Of a stretch of 64,000 nt of DNA, positions 8,839 to 19,788 are shown one piece after another (the first letter of the stretch is position 1; the number at the start of each line of letters is the position of its first letter). The notes under the pieces were generated by a model. That model worked only from the letters and a program-made list of their open reading frames with translations. It was not told where the DNA came from and did not search any database. Made by a program: the position numbers and the translations under genes. The stretch is from the NCBI RefSeq assembly GCF_020873875.1, contig NZ_JAHWGU010000006.1, positions 265,682-329,681 on the forward strand, written 5' to 3'. This DNA is from Actinoplanes sp. DH11 (GTDB lineage: Bacteria > Actinomycetota > Actinomycetes > Mycobacteriales > Micromonosporaceae).

Positions 8839-10022
8839 CGTCGGTGGAGGAGCAGCTGGGGCGCGAGCGCGAACACCGCTGGAACCTGGCGTGGGCGCTC
8901 GCCCCCCTGGGTCTGCTGATCGTCGTCTGTGGGGTGTCGGTCGCCACCGACGGCCCGGATCCGGTCGCCCTGGCCGGCGCCGCGGTGCTCGGGGTGTGGC
9001 ACTGGTGGTTCGTCCTGGCACACCCGCATCGGTGGGATCGATGGAGCTGGGTCAACGGTGTCTACTTCGCCGGCGTGCTCGCCCTCACCACCCTGCTGCT
9101 CACCCGCAGCGACGCGTTCCTGCTGTTCAGCCCGGCCTGCTTCGTCCTGGCGTTCGTGGCGCTGCCGGGCTGGCGGGCCTACCTCGGTGTGGTCGCGGCG
9201 ACCGTGCCGCCGCTGCTCGCCGACGGCGCCGACCTCAGGGAGGTGCTCACCGCCTTCGGGGTGGTGGCGCCGCTCGCGGCCCTGTTCGGCACGATGGTCC
9301 GGGCGATGGAGCGGGAGGCGATCCGGCGGCGCGAGACCAACAGTGAGCTCGTCGCGATGGCCGCGGAGAACGCCCGGCTGCAGGAGTTGCTGCTGGTGCG
9401 GGCCAGGGAGGCCGGTGTCGCCGAGGAGCGGGCGCGGATGGCCCGGGAGATCCACGACACCGTGGCGCAGGGATTGACAGGCATCGTCACGCAACTCGAG
9501 GCCGTCGGGGAACTGCCCGCACCGGACGCCCGGATGCGGCTCGACACCGCCCGTACGCTGGCTCGTACCAGCCTGGACGAGGTGCGCCGCTCGATCGACG
9601 CGCTGCGACCGGGTCCGTTGCAGGGTGCGCGGCTCGGCGACGCGGTGCGGCAGGCCGCGGCGGGCTGGACGGCACAGTACGGGGTGCCGGCGCAGGTCAC
9701 GGTGACCGGGACGCCGGTGCCGCTGCACTCGGAGGTCGAGGTGACGCTGCTGCGGGCGGCCCAGGAGGCGTTGTCGAACGCCGGCCGGCACGCGCACGCC
9801 CGGCACGTGCACCTCACCCTGTCGTACATGGAGGATGTGCTGGTGCTCGACGTGCGTGACGACGGGACCGGGTTCGTGGCGGGGGCGGACACCGGCGGGT
9901 TCGGGCTGACCGCGCTGCGCCAGCGGGCCGCCGCGCTGAACGGCTCGGTCGACGTCGAGTCGGCGCCGGGCGCCGGCACCGTCCTCAGCGTGACCGTGCC
10001 GGTGATCGGGGCGGACCGGTGA
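8835..10022 (+). CDS. Sensor histidine kinase (HisKA_3 type)
   Basis: A 395-residue kinase from the GTG at 8835, preceded by GGGGGA and overlapping the DUF418 stop. Five to six hydrophobic helices fill residues 15-160, then a coiled linker (NSELVAMAAENARLQELLL) leads to the phospho-acceptor motif AREIHDTVAQGLTGIV. The HATPase_c domain has RAAQEALSNAGRHAHARHV (N-box), VRDDGTGF (G1) and GGFGLTALRQR (G2). This is a NarX/DesK-like kinase, cognate to the response regulator that overlaps its end by 4 bp. Confidence 0.93.
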   Translation: MTSVEEQLGREREHRWNLAWALAPLGLLIVVCGVSVATDGPDPVALAGAAVLGVWHWWFVLAHPHRWDRWSWVNGVYFAGVLALTTLLLTRSDAFLLFSPACFVLAFVALPGWRAYLGVVAATVPPLLADGADLREVLTAFGVVAPLAALFGTMVRAMEREAIRRRETNSELVAMAAENARLQELLLVRAREAGVAEERARMAREIHDTVAQGLTGIVTQLEAVGELPAPDARMRLDTARTLARTSLDEVRRSIDALRPGPLQGARLGDAVRQAAAGWTAQYGVPAQVTVTGTPVPLHSEVEVTLLRAAQEALSNAGRHAHARHVHLTLSYMEDVLVLDVRDDGTGFVAGADTGGFGLTALRQRAAALNGSVDVESAPGAGTVLSVTVPVIGADR

Positions 10023-10651
10023 CGGCGTTGCGGCTCGTCGTCGTGGACGACCATCCGGTGGTGCGCGACGGGCTGCGCGGCATGCTCGGCACCCAGTCCG
10101 ACTTCACCGTGGTGGGTGAGGCGGCCGGTGGCGTGGAGGCGCTGACCGTCGTGGACGCGCTGCGCCCGGATGTGGTGCTGACCGACCTGCGGATGCCCGG
10201 ACCCAGCGGTGGCGCCCTGATCCGGCTGCTGCTGGAACGTGTCCCGGCGACCCGCATCCTGGTGCTGACCACGCACGACACCGATGCCGACGTGCTGCCG
10301 GCGATCGAGGCGGGCGCGATCGGTTACCTGCTCAAGGACGCGCCACGCGACGAGTTGTTCCGGGCGGTGCGGGCGGCGGCGCGCGGTGAGTCGGTGCTGT
10401 CGCCGTCGGTGGCGGCGCTGCTGCTGTCCCGGGTGCGCCCGGCCGGGCCCACCACGGCGTCGCCGCTGAGCGGGCGCGAGCGGGAGGTGCTGTCCCTCGT
10501 CGCGCAGGGCCGCACCAATCGGGAGACGGCGGCGGCGTTGCACATCAGCGAGGCCACGGTGAAGACGCACCTGCTGCACATCTACGCCAAGCTGGAGGTT
10601 CCGGACCGGGCCTCGGCGGTGTCGGCAGCGCATCGGCGCGGAATTCTCTGA
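10019..10651 (+). CDS. NarL/LuxR-family response regulator
   Basis: A 210-residue protein from the GTG at 10019 within a GTGA overlap with the kinase. Receiver domain: VVVDDHPVVRDGL, phospho-acceptor Asp in VVLTDLRMPGPSGG, Lys in GYLLKDAPRDELF. LuxR-type helix-turn-helix at the C-terminus: LSGREREVLSLVAQGRTNRE and EATVKTHLLHIYAKL. Together with the kinase and the DUF418 protein it forms a three-gene operon. The xylanase that follows has its own operator, so there is no evidence that this regulator controls it. Confidence 0.94.
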   Translation: MTALRLVVVDDHPVVRDGLRGMLGTQSDFTVVGEAAGGVEALTVVDALRPDVVLTDLRMPGPSGGALIRLLLERVPATRILVLTTHDTDADVLPAIEAGAIGYLLKDAPRDELFRAVRAAARGESVLSPSVAALLLSRVRPAGPTTASPLSGREREVLSLVAQGRTNRETAAALHISEATVKTHLLHIYAKLEVPDRASAVSAAHRRGIL

Positions 10652-10721
10652 CCTGTCCGGCTCGCTGTTTCCCGGTGCGGGAAAACCGTAACGGGAGGCT
10701 GTCGACAAACGCCGCTCTTGA

Positions 10722-12182
<1,461 letters not shown>

Positions 12183-12200
12183 GCGCGTCGCCGGTCCCGG

Positions 12201-12233
12201 GTGCCCCGGCCCGCTCCCCGCGGGCCGGGGCAC
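12201..12233 (+). terminator. Terminator hairpin after the xylanase
   Basis: GTGCCCCGGCCCGC pairs with GCGGGCCGGGGCAC, a perfect 14-bp stem with a TCCCC loop, 18 bp after the stop codon and followed by a short T run (CCCGTTT). Confidence 0.75.
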
Positions 12234-12403
12234 ACCCGTTTCGGCAATTGATTTCCGGGGCGCCGGACAAACGACCGTACGCATCATTGTCGAGCGCGAA
12301 TTCCGTACCCGATGAAAGGCCAATCTCTCCGCTCTGTTTCGCGATTGTTGCCGGTAGCATCGGTGCACGTCGAAAGGGAAGGGCGGGGCGTGTGGAGGCG
12401 TGG

Positions 12404-13879
12404 GTGTCGACGGGTGGCAGCGGGGCCGGACGCCACGCCCGTCTGGGAGACTCCGGCGGGCCCGGCGCCGTAACAGAAAATCGCGGCGAACTGACCGATC
12501 TGGTCCTCGCGGCCCGCGCCGGTGACCGCCGTGCCGCGGAGGCGCTGATGGCCGCCCACCTGCCGATGCTCTACCGCATCGTGGGCCGGGCGCTGGAGGG
12601 ACACGCCGATGTGGACGACGTCGTCCAGGAGACGGTGCTCCGGGCGCATCGGGACCTGCCCGCGCTGCGCACCCCGGCCAGCTTCCGGTCCTGGCTGGTC
12701 GCCATCGCGATGCGCCAGATCAGCAGCCGGCTGCGGTCGTGGCAGCTGGACCGGGACCGGACCACCTCGCTCGACGACGCCACCCACATCCCGGACCCGG
12801 ACGCCGAGTTCGCCGACGTCACGATCCTGCGGCTGGGGCTGTCCGCGCAGCGCCGGCACGTCGCGCAGGCCGCCCGCTGGCTCGACCCCGACGACCAGGA
12901 ACTGGTCGGGTTGTGGTGGCAGGAGCTGACCGGCCGGCTCGACCGGGCCGAGGTGGTGGCGGCGCTCGGGATCGGTTCGGCGCACGCGCGCGTGCGGATC
13001 CAGCGGATGCGCCACCAGCTCGAACTGGGGCGGCACCTGGTGGCCGCGCTCGAGGCCGAGCCGATGTGCCCCGAACTGGAGGCGCTGACCGCGGGCTGGA
13101 ACGGCATGCCGGACACCCGGTGGCGCAAGCGGTTCGCCCGGCACCTGCGCGACTGCGAGCGGTGCGGGCCGCTGCGCTCCGGGCTCGTCCCCGTGGAGCG
13201 CCTGGTGCTCGGCAGCTCGCTGGTGCTGCTGCCGGCGGCCGGGGTGCTCGGTGCGGGAAAGGTCGCCGGGGTGCTCGGCGGCGGTGCGGGCACGGCGGCC
13301 GAGGTGCTCGGCGCCGGCAAGGCCGCCGGCGCGGGATGGATCAGCAAGGCCGCGGGTCTCAAGGCCGCAGCGGTCGTCGCGATCGGCGCCGCCGTCTCCG
13401 GTGGGGTGTTCCTGGCCCAGCCCGAGGCGCCGCACGCGTCGCAGCCGGCGGTCTCGGCGAGCCCGGCGGGGTCCGTGCCGCTCGGCCCGGCCACACTCCG
13501 CCCGGCCGCGTCCACCGGGCAGGTCGTCGCGCTGGACGCGGAATACCTGGTCGTTGCCGCCGGTGTCCCGGCGGTCGCCGTGACGGTGGTCCCCGGGATC
13601 GCCGACAGCCGCTGCGTCTCGATGCGCGCCACCGACGGCCGGTACGTGCGGCACGCCTCCTTCCAGCTCCAGCTCAGCAGGCCGGAGACCGGCCGGCTGT
13701 TCCGGCAGGACGCCACCTTCTGTGCCCGGCCCGGCGCGGCCGCCGGCACCGTCCGGTTCACCTCGTCGAACTATCCGGACCGGTTCGTGCGGGTTCGCGG
13801 CGGGCAGTTGCGGCTGGATCCGCAGGAGAGCGGAACCGGGTACGTGGCGGAGTCCACCTTCGTGCTCGCCGGAGCATGA
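12404..13879 (+). CDS. Membrane-anchored ECF-like sigma factor with C-terminal AbfB sugar-binding domain
   Basis: About 491 residues from GTG 12404, which has GGAGG five bases before it (GTG 12392 is the alternative). Region 2: LVLAARAGDRRAAEALMAAH, DVDDVVQETVLRAHRDLP, RSWLVAIAMRQI. Region 4 is divergent (WLDPDDQELVGLWWQELTGR, then VAALGIGSAHARVRIQRMR). A zinc-finger-like stretch follows (FARHLRDCERC), as in anti-sigma factors, then a Gly/Ala-rich linker and a hydrophobic segment (AAAVVAIGAAVSGGVFLA, about residue 325). The last ~115 residues match the AbfB/CBM42 beta-trefoil pattern: RYVRHASFQLQLS, LFRQDATFCARPG, SSNYPDRFVRVRGGQLRLDP. I infer sigma activity inside, held by the membrane, with an arabinose-side-chain sensor outside. 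The xylanase just upstream is a logical target. Fused sigma/sensor proteins are known in actinobacteria; ligand and release mechanism are not shown. Confidence 0.82.
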   Translation: MSTGGSGAGRHARLGDSGGPGAVTENRGELTDLVLAARAGDRRAAEALMAAHLPMLYRIVGRALEGHADVDDVVQETVLRAHRDLPALRTPASFRSWLVAIAMRQISSRLRSWQLDRDRTTSLDDATHIPDPDAEFADVTILRLGLSAQRRHVAQAARWLDPDDQELVGLWWQELTGRLDRAEVVAALGIGSAHARVRIQRMRHQLELGRHLVAALEAEPMCPELEALTAGWNGMPDTRWRKRFARHLRDCERCGPLRSGLVPVERLVLGSSLVLLPAAGVLGAGKVAGVLGGGAGTAAEVLGAGKAAGAGWISKAAGLKAAAVVAIGAAVSGGVFLAQPEAPHASQPAVSASPAGSVPLGPATLRPAASTGQVVALDAEYLVVAAGVPAVAVTVVPGIADSRCVSMRATDGRYVRHASFQLQLSRPETGRLFRQDATFCARPGAAAGTVRFTSSNYPDRFVRVRGGQLRLDPQESGTGYVAESTFVLAGA

Positions 13880-13911
13880 CGCCGCTGGATGAACCGTGGT
13901 AGATATTTGCG

Positions 13912-15219
13912 ATGACCGATACCGGGGCGTCCGCCGCCCGCCTGGCCCGCGGCGTCGCCGCCTCCATCGCCCTGGTCGGCGCCCTCGCCGCCACCGGCGC
14001 CGCGACGCCCGCGGCCGCGGCGGCCGGTCCGGCGGTCCGCGGTGAGCTGCTGCCGATTCCCGCGGTCGCGCCGGGGGAGCAGCACGCCGTCAGCGCCGTC
14101 GACGTGTCGCCGCTCGGTGTCGTCGCCGGCACCGCACGGGTCACCCGGATCGGCCCGGACGGCACCATCGAATCCCTGGTCGAGACGCCCTACCGGTGGG
14201 CGAGGCTGCCCCGGGCCGGCTGGCAGCGGCAGCGGCTCGCCCTGCCGGCCGGCGCCACCTCCGGCAGCGTCAGCGGCCTCACCGACCTCGGCGAGCCGGC
14301 CGGCAAGGTCACCCTGGACGGGGTCACCCGGGCGGCACGCTGGTCACTCGACGGCCGGCACGCCACGCTGATCGGCGAGGCGCGCAGCGAGGCCGGCGCG
14401 GTCGGGCCGCGCGGCACCTGGGGGGTGGCGACGGCCGGCCCCGAGGTGATCTCCGGGCAGGCCGAGCTGGTGAGCCGGGCCGGCGTACGCACGCCGCTGA
14501 GCGGGACACCGGAACTCGACGCCGGATACCGCCGGTACGTCGTCTCCATCGGCGCGTCCGGCACCGCCCTGGTCTCCGTCTTCACGGGTGTCGGGCAGGG
14601 CACCACGGCCAAGCCGGTGCTCTGGCACGACGGCGCCACGGTCCAGCTGCCGGTCTTCGGCACCGCGTACCTCGGGCCCGCCTGCGTCTCCCGGGTGCAG
14701 GCCGACGGCAGCGTGGTGGCCAGCGGGTACAGCCTCACCGCCGGGGTGCCCCGATACATCGTGATGCGGCACGTCGGCGGTGTGCCCGGCACTGACGTCG
14801 TTCTCTCCCAGGCCACGCAGGGCCAGCCGGTCGGCGGCCTGATCTGCACCTACGGCCAGACCGTCAACAACCTCGCCGCCGACGGCGGTGTCGCCGGCTT
14901 CTTGACCGACGCCGGCGGCAACCGGACCGCGGCTTACTGGAACGCCGCGAACCAGGTCACGACCGTGTCGCTGGCGGACGGCGAACGCGCCGCGAGCGGG
15001 GTGGCAGCGGCCCGCGGCGGCCGGATGGTGATCCTTGCCGAGACCGGTGACGGCGGCAACCGGATGACGCTCTGGCGCAACGGTACGCGGACGCCGCTGC
15101 CCGCACCCGCGGGCTGGAACGTCCGGTCGGTGGTGGAGCTGACCGACGCCGGCCTGCTGATCGCCAACGTGCAGGACGCCGCCGGCACGATCCGCCCCGC
15201 CGCCTGGAACCTCGGATAG
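13912..15219 (+). CDS. Secreted protein with HAF-like repeats
   Basis: A 435-residue protein with a signal peptide (RGVAASIALVGALAATGAAT, cut near ATPAAAAAG). The mature part contains repeated short units of a beta-propeller type, such as DVSPLGVVAGTARV, GLTDLGEPAGKVTLDG, VQADGSVVASGYS and LAADGGVAGFLTD, each followed by a phrase such as RAARWSLDGRHATLIG, resembling the extracellular HAF repeat. No catalytic motif is visible. It starts 32 bp after the sigma factor and could be co-transcribed with it. Function unknown. Confidence 0.75.
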   Translation: MTDTGASAARLARGVAASIALVGALAATGAATPAAAAAGPAVRGELLPIPAVAPGEQHAVSAVDVSPLGVVAGTARVTRIGPDGTIESLVETPYRWARLPRAGWQRQRLALPAGATSGSVSGLTDLGEPAGKVTLDGVTRAARWSLDGRHATLIGEARSEAGAVGPRGTWGVATAGPEVISGQAELVSRAGVRTPLSGTPELDAGYRRYVVSIGASGTALVSVFTGVGQGTTAKPVLWHDGATVQLPVFGTAYLGPACVSRVQADGSVVASGYSLTAGVPRYIVMRHVGGVPGTDVVLSQATQGQPVGGLICTYGQTVNNLAADGGVAGFLTDAGGNRTAAYWNAANQVTTVSLADGERAASGVAAARGGRMVILAETGDGGNRMTLWRNGTRTPLPAPAGWNVRSVVELTDAGLLIANVQDAAGTIRPAAWNLG

Positions 15220-15226
15220 CGGGGGC

Positions 15227-16135
15227 TCACTCCCGGGCGGCGTCCGGGCCGGCTGCCGGCCGGTTGTCGGCGGCCAGCCAGAGCCAGACCAGGAACGCGA
15301 TCGACACGACCGCGGCGATGCCGGCCGCGCCGGTCAGGAAGGTGAGCCGGCTCGGCTCCGGCGTGGTCACCATCGCCTCGGACGTCTTGCCGAGCAGCAG
15401 CCCCAGCACCGTGACGGGCGTCGTGACCGCCGCGGTGACCAGCAGCGGCAGCGTGGTGAGCCGGCTCGGGCGGCCGGGCCGGGTCCGTCTGCGCCAGCGC
15501 AGCAGACGATCGACGAGTACCACGAACGCGCCCCAGCCCAGCACGATCAGCAGGGCGGCGATCGCGTCGCTGGGCCGGTGCCAGCGCGCCCACACGGTGC
15601 CGATCGCGATGACCGCGGTGTAGCCGGCACCGGCCAGGGCGGCCGTGCCGCGTACCGCTTCGGGCAGGACCAGCACCAGGGCGAAGGCCACCGACGCGGC
15701 CGCCGTGGTGTGGCCGCTGGGCAGCGAGTTCGGGTAGTCCAGGCCGTCGAACGGCGGTCGTTGCAACCGGTCCTTGAGGATCTGGGTGGTGCCGTTCGCG
15801 GCCAGCACCAGGACCGCGGCCGCGAGCGCCAGGTCGGGTCGCCGGCGGATCACCCCGACGGCGGCGGCGACGACGCAGACCAGCACGAGGCTGGTCAGGG
15901 TGGTGGCATCGAGCGTACGGCTGAGCAGCTGCTCCACCCGTGCGTGATGGACGTCGGTGCCCAGCATGGCGGCGGTGTCCAGCCACTGCCCGGAGATGGT
16001 GCGGACGAACACGTGGATGGTCGCCAGCGTGCCCAGGGCGGCGAGCACCCCGGCGAGCAACGGTGCCAGCAGGTGACCGGCGCCGGGTCGCCGGACGGTG
16101 GGGTCGCGCACGTCCTCAGTCCTCAGCATGGTCAT
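15227..16135 (-). CDS. PAP2-family membrane phosphatase
   Basis: About 302 residues from ATG 16135 (MTMLRTEDV). Six or so hydrophobic segments surround the PAP2 signature: KDRLQRPPFDG (motif 1, K-x6-RP), YPNSLPSGHTTAAASVAFAL (PSGH, motif 2) and GTVWARWHRPSDAIAALL (motif 3, with the variant SRxxxxxHxxxD written as ARWHRPSD). These enzymes dephosphorylate undecaprenyl pyrophosphate or phosphatidic acid on the outer membrane face. The C-terminal tail has two further helices beyond a typical PAP2 domain. It is convergent with the HAF-like gene, 7 bp apart. Confidence 0.9.
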   Translation of the reverse strand: MTMLRTEDVRDPTVRRPGAGHLLAPLLAGVLAALGTLATIHVFVRTISGQWLDTAAMLGTDVHHARVEQLLSRTLDATTLTSLVLVCVVAAAVGVIRRRPDLALAAAVLVLAANGTTQILKDRLQRPPFDGLDYPNSLPSGHTTAAASVAFALVLVLPEAVRGTAALAGAGYTAVIAIGTVWARWHRPSDAIAALLIVLGWGAFVVLVDRLLRWRRRTRPGRPSRLTTLPLLVTAAVTTPVTVLGLLLGKTSEAMVTTPEPSRLTFLTGAAGIAAVVSIAFLVWLWLAADNRPAAGPDAARE

Positions 16136-16283
16136 ACGTGGCCGGCCTCCAAGCGTTGGCGCGTGACTGAGCGTAAGGTTCGCGGTCAAGCCGGGGATTG
16201 TCGTACCCGCGCTCTACATTCTCCGGCATGTTCTCGCTTCCGGTGCACAACCTCATCGATCACCGCGCAGTGACGGTCGGCCC

Positions 16284-19019
16284 ATGAGCCTTACCTGGAC
16301 CACCCTGGACGAGCTGGCCCGCAAGCCGGCATATGGGCAGCTCACCGGGCATCTCATCGCCCTGGGCGACGATGAGCGGCAGGCGCTCGCCGCCGAGCTG
16401 GAGGCGGCCGTCAAGCGCACCCGCTCCGAGGACTGGTGGTCGGGCGGCTCGCAGCGGGACGCCGGTTACGCCCTGGCCGCGCTCGCCTGCATGCCGTCGG
16501 CCGCGCGGGCGGCGGCCGTGCTCACCCGGCGTGGCATGCGCGACGCGTGGGACGAGGTGCCGCTGCCCTGCGTGCGCAGGATCGTCGAGGCGCGGGGGAT
16601 TTCGTGGCTGCCCGACCTGGGCGTGCGGCTCGCCGGCCGGCTGCCTGCCCGGGACAGCTGGTCCGACCCGTGGCGGTTCGTCGCCGCGATGCTCGAGGGG
16701 ACGCCCCACCTGGCACCGAGGTCGGAGAGCTTCGTCCGGGGCTGGCTCAGCCACCTGCAGTTCCGCGAGGGCCGCCGCCGGCCGCTCGCCGACGCCGTGC
16801 GGTCCAGCCCGTTCCTTGACGTGCTGTTCCCTGCGGTGTTCGAGGTCGGCGGCCTGGGCGGTGGGCTGCTCGACGGCTTTCCCGCGCTGGTCGGGCAACT
16901 CGTCGCCGAGGGCCGCTTCGACCGCGCGCAGATCTACGCCGCCACCCTCGACCGGCTGATCCGCGGCGACCGGCCGGCCATGCTGCGGCCGTTCACGCAG
17001 CTGCACGACGTTCTCGCGCCGACCGCCGACGAGATGGCCGAGCACGCCGGCGACTACGCCCGGTTGCTGGCCGAGGCACCGTCCGCCCTCGCGGGGATCG
17101 CCCAGCGCGCCCTGCGCAGCGTCGACGACGCCGGCCGGCTGGAGCTGGAGACGCTTCTCGACGTCAGCGCCGCCACCCTGCTGCGCAGCGAGAAGATCCT
17201 GGTCAAGGCGCAGCTGTCCTGGCTCGACCGGGTGGTCCGCCGCCAGCCGGACCGGGCCGGTGAGGTCCTGGAGACGGTGGCGGTGGCGTTCGGGCACCCC
17301 ACGCTCGACGTGCAGGAGCGGGCGCTCACCCTGATCGAGCGGCACCGTGCCCGGCTCGACGACGACACCGCCGCGCGGCTGGCCGACGTCGCCGCCACGC
17401 TCTCCGGCGACCTGCCGGCCCGCGCCGCCGGGCTGTTCGGCGTGGCCGTGCCGGCGCCTGACGCGCCGGTGCCCGGCGCGCCCGCCGTGGCGACGCTCGC
17501 CCCGCCGGCACCCTCCGCCGCGATGCCGCCGCCGATCACCGACGCCACCGAGCTGGCCGCCGAGATCGTCGCGCTGCTGCACGAGGAGACGGCCGTCGGC
17601 TGGGAGCGGGTGCTCGCCGCCCTGGTGGCCCTGCCCGCCGCCGGGGTGCCGGTCGCCGGCACCCTGCGGCCGGTCCTGGACCGGCACAACGAGTTGCGGC
17701 CCGAGGCCGGCTCGCACGGCCGGTGGCTACGGTCGACCCTGCTGGGCAACGCGATGCGCGCGGCGATCCGGGCCACCACCAAGCCCGCCGGTGCCGGCGA
17801 GCAGTCGCTGCCGGAGACGCTGCGCGACACCTGGCTCTTCGGCAGCGGCAAGCGGAAATCCTTGCGTGGCGGTCCCGGCAAGGTCCTCGACCTGCGCATC
17901 CGCGAGGTGGGCGACCGGTTCGCGGCACGACCGGTCATCGCGTTGCTGGCGACACCGACCCGGGTCAACGGCACCCTGGACGCCGAGGTCCTGCTGGACC
18001 GGCTGGCCCGCGCCGAACGCGAGGGATGGCACCCGTGGCCGATCGACCTGGAGCAGGCCCTGCTGCGCGTCCCGCGCCACACCGGCACCGACGTGGTGAC
18101 CCGGGCCGCGGAGCTGACGTCGCCGGCCGGCCGGCAGTTCGCCGCCTGGCTGACGGACGGTGGGCTGCCCGACCCGGTGAGCACCCGGTTCGAGCAGATC
18201 GGCAGGAGCGGAAGGCAGGCGTACGGTGGGTGGCCGCGCCTGCTCCGGCGCGTCGTCGTCAACCTCGACCAGGCCCGGGGCGGCGGCGAGGGCACCCTGG
18301 TGGAGGACCTGCTCGTCAACCTGTCCCGCAGCGACGCACCGGTCTACTACCCCGACGACTTCTCCGCACCGGCCGACATCACCGTCGCGGTGCTGCCGCA
18401 GCACCGGGAGGTGACGGCCGCCTGGGTGCTGCCGGTCTTGGCCTCGCTCGCCGACGTGGACGAGCGCGGCGGCTCCGAGGCGCTGCCGCTGCTCGCCGAG
18501 TGTTCCGGCCCCATCGGACCGGCCATGACTCTGGCCCTGGCCTACGTGCTGGGCGCCCGGCACGACACCGACCGCCTCGCCGCGGTCGACGCCTTCCTGC
18601 TGCTGGCCGCCGACCCGGCCCTGGCCGGATCGCCCCCGGGCAGCCGGGATGACGTGGCCGGCTCGGAGGCCGGCGGCCGAGATCTTGCCGGGTTGTCGCT
18701 GGGTGCCCGTGTCGGTGCGGAAGTCGGCTCCCTGTGTGCCGACGGCACGGTGAAGCTGACCCGGGTGGTGCCCGCCCTGACCGAGATCCACCGGGGTGGC
18801 GCCGGCGCCCAGCTGTGGGATCTGCTGGTCACCGCCTTGCCGGCCCTGCTGCCGCACGGCACCCGCGGTCTGCCGGACCTGCTGGAGCTCGCCACCCGGG
18901 TCGCGGGTGAGGTGGGCGCCCGCGACGACATCCCCGGGCTGACCGAGGCGGCGGCGAAACCGGGCAGCGGCCGGCTGACGAAGGAGGCCCGCCGCCTGCG
19001 ATCAGTGCTCACCGCCTGA
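16284..19019 (+). CDS. Large hypothetical protein with helical repeats (DUF6493-like)
   Basis: A 911-residue cytoplasmic protein, with no signal peptide or membrane helices. The N-terminus (TWTTLDELARKPAYGQLTGH, then ALAALACMPSAARAAAVLTR and GISWLPDLGVRLAGRLPARD) reminds me of the DUF6493 family, large proteins found in many actinomycetes, but I cannot confirm it. The chain alternates helices rich in Leu/Ala with a Pro/Ala-rich spacer near residues 390-420. The C-terminal third (DLLVTALPALLPHGTRGLPD, LLELATRVAGEV) looks HEAT-like. Role unknown. Confidence 0.75.
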   Translation: MSLTWTTLDELARKPAYGQLTGHLIALGDDERQALAAELEAAVKRTRSEDWWSGGSQRDAGYALAALACMPSAARAAAVLTRRGMRDAWDEVPLPCVRRIVEARGISWLPDLGVRLAGRLPARDSWSDPWRFVAAMLEGTPHLAPRSESFVRGWLSHLQFREGRRRPLADAVRSSPFLDVLFPAVFEVGGLGGGLLDGFPALVGQLVAEGRFDRAQIYAATLDRLIRGDRPAMLRPFTQLHDVLAPTADEMAEHAGDYARLLAEAPSALAGIAQRALRSVDDAGRLELETLLDVSAATLLRSEKILVKAQLSWLDRVVRRQPDRAGEVLETVAVAFGHPTLDVQERALTLIERHRARLDDDTAARLADVAATLSGDLPARAAGLFGVAVPAPDAPVPGAPAVATLAPPAPSAAMPPPITDATELAAEIVALLHEETAVGWERVLAALVALPAAGVPVAGTLRPVLDRHNELRPEAGSHGRWLRSTLLGNAMRAAIRATTKPAGAGEQSLPETLRDTWLFGSGKRKSLRGGPGKVLDLRIREVGDRFAARPVIALLATPTRVNGTLDAEVLLDRLARAEREGWHPWPIDLEQALLRVPRHTGTDVVTRAAELTSPAGRQFAAWLTDGGLPDPVSTRFEQIGRSGRQAYGGWPRLLRRVVVNLDQARGGGEGTLVEDLLVNLSRSDAPVYYPDDFSAPADITVAVLPQHREVTAAWVLPVLASLADVDERGGSEALPLLAECSGPIGPAMTLALAYVLGARHDTDRLAAVDAFLLLAADPALAGSPPGSRDDVAGSEAGGRDLAGLSLGARVGAEVGSLCADGTVKLTRVVPALTEIHRGGAGAQLWDLLVTALPALLPHGTRGLPDLLELATRVAGEVGARDDIPGLTEAAAKPGSGRLTKEARRLRSVLTA

Positions 19020-19172
19020 GAGCCAACCGATCTCATTGATGCCCTTTGCCGATGGCTGGGGACTTCCGCACCGTACCAAGTGGATGGTCCGCAGTCGCCC
19101 GTGTGACGCAAAGGCGCAGAACCGGCCGGGCCCGCCGGAGGCCGCCCGTGGGTGCGACGGCACACTGTGGTC

Positions 19173-19703
19173 ATGAACGCGCGGGGCGAGACGGTCGAGC
19201 TGCGGGCCATGGGGACGCCGGACGCGGAGGCGTTGTGGCGGTGGAACCACGATCCGGACGTGATGCGCTGGATGGGCGAGGGCTATCCGCAGTCACCGGC
19301 CCGGGTGCACCGGTGGCTGGCCGAGGAGCGGCCGCGCAACGACTTCGGTGACGTGCTCCTCGGGGTCGAGGTGATCGCCGACGGCACCCTGATCGGCCTG
19401 GTCCGGCTGCACGGCGCCGAGCCGGAGACGGGCTGCGCCGACCTGGACATCTATTTGGGCGAGAAGGAGTACTGGGGCAAGGGGCACGGCACGGACGCGG
19501 TCCGGACGGCCTGCCGGTTCGGGTTCGACAAGATGCGGCTGCACCGCATCCAGCTGACGGTCGCCACGGAGAACGCGCCGGCCGTGCACCTCTACCGCAA
19601 GGTGGGTTTCGTCGAGGAGGGCCGGCTGCGGCACACCTTCCGCCGCGACGGCCGCTGGGGCGACAAGTTCGTGATGGGCCTGCTGGCGGGCGAGCTGACG
19701 TGA
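19173..19703 (+). CDS. GNAT acetyltransferase (RimJ/RimL-like)
   Basis: A 176-residue protein from ATG 19173. The RimJ/RimL-type acetyl-CoA site is seen in LGEKEYWGKGHGTDAVRTAC, followed by RLHRIQLTVATENAPAVHLY and KVGFVEEGRLRHTFRRDGRW, a pattern typical of acetyltransferases acting on protein N-termini, aminoglycosides or spermidine. Substrate unknown. Stand-alone gene. Confidence 0.9.
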   Translation: MNARGETVELRAMGTPDAEALWRWNHDPDVMRWMGEGYPQSPARVHRWLAEERPRNDFGDVLLGVEVIADGTLIGLVRLHGAEPETGCADLDIYLGEKEYWGKGHGTDAVRTACRFGFDKMRLHRIQLTVATENAPAVHLYRKVGFVEEGRLRHTFRRDGRWGDKFVMGLLAGELT

Positions 19704-19788
19704 GGCGGCCGCACGCGGCGGCGTAGCCGGGTTTCGGCGGCGGTGAATCGGGCATGCCCGCCAACCCGTGCTCCAGGAGGTTTCTTCG

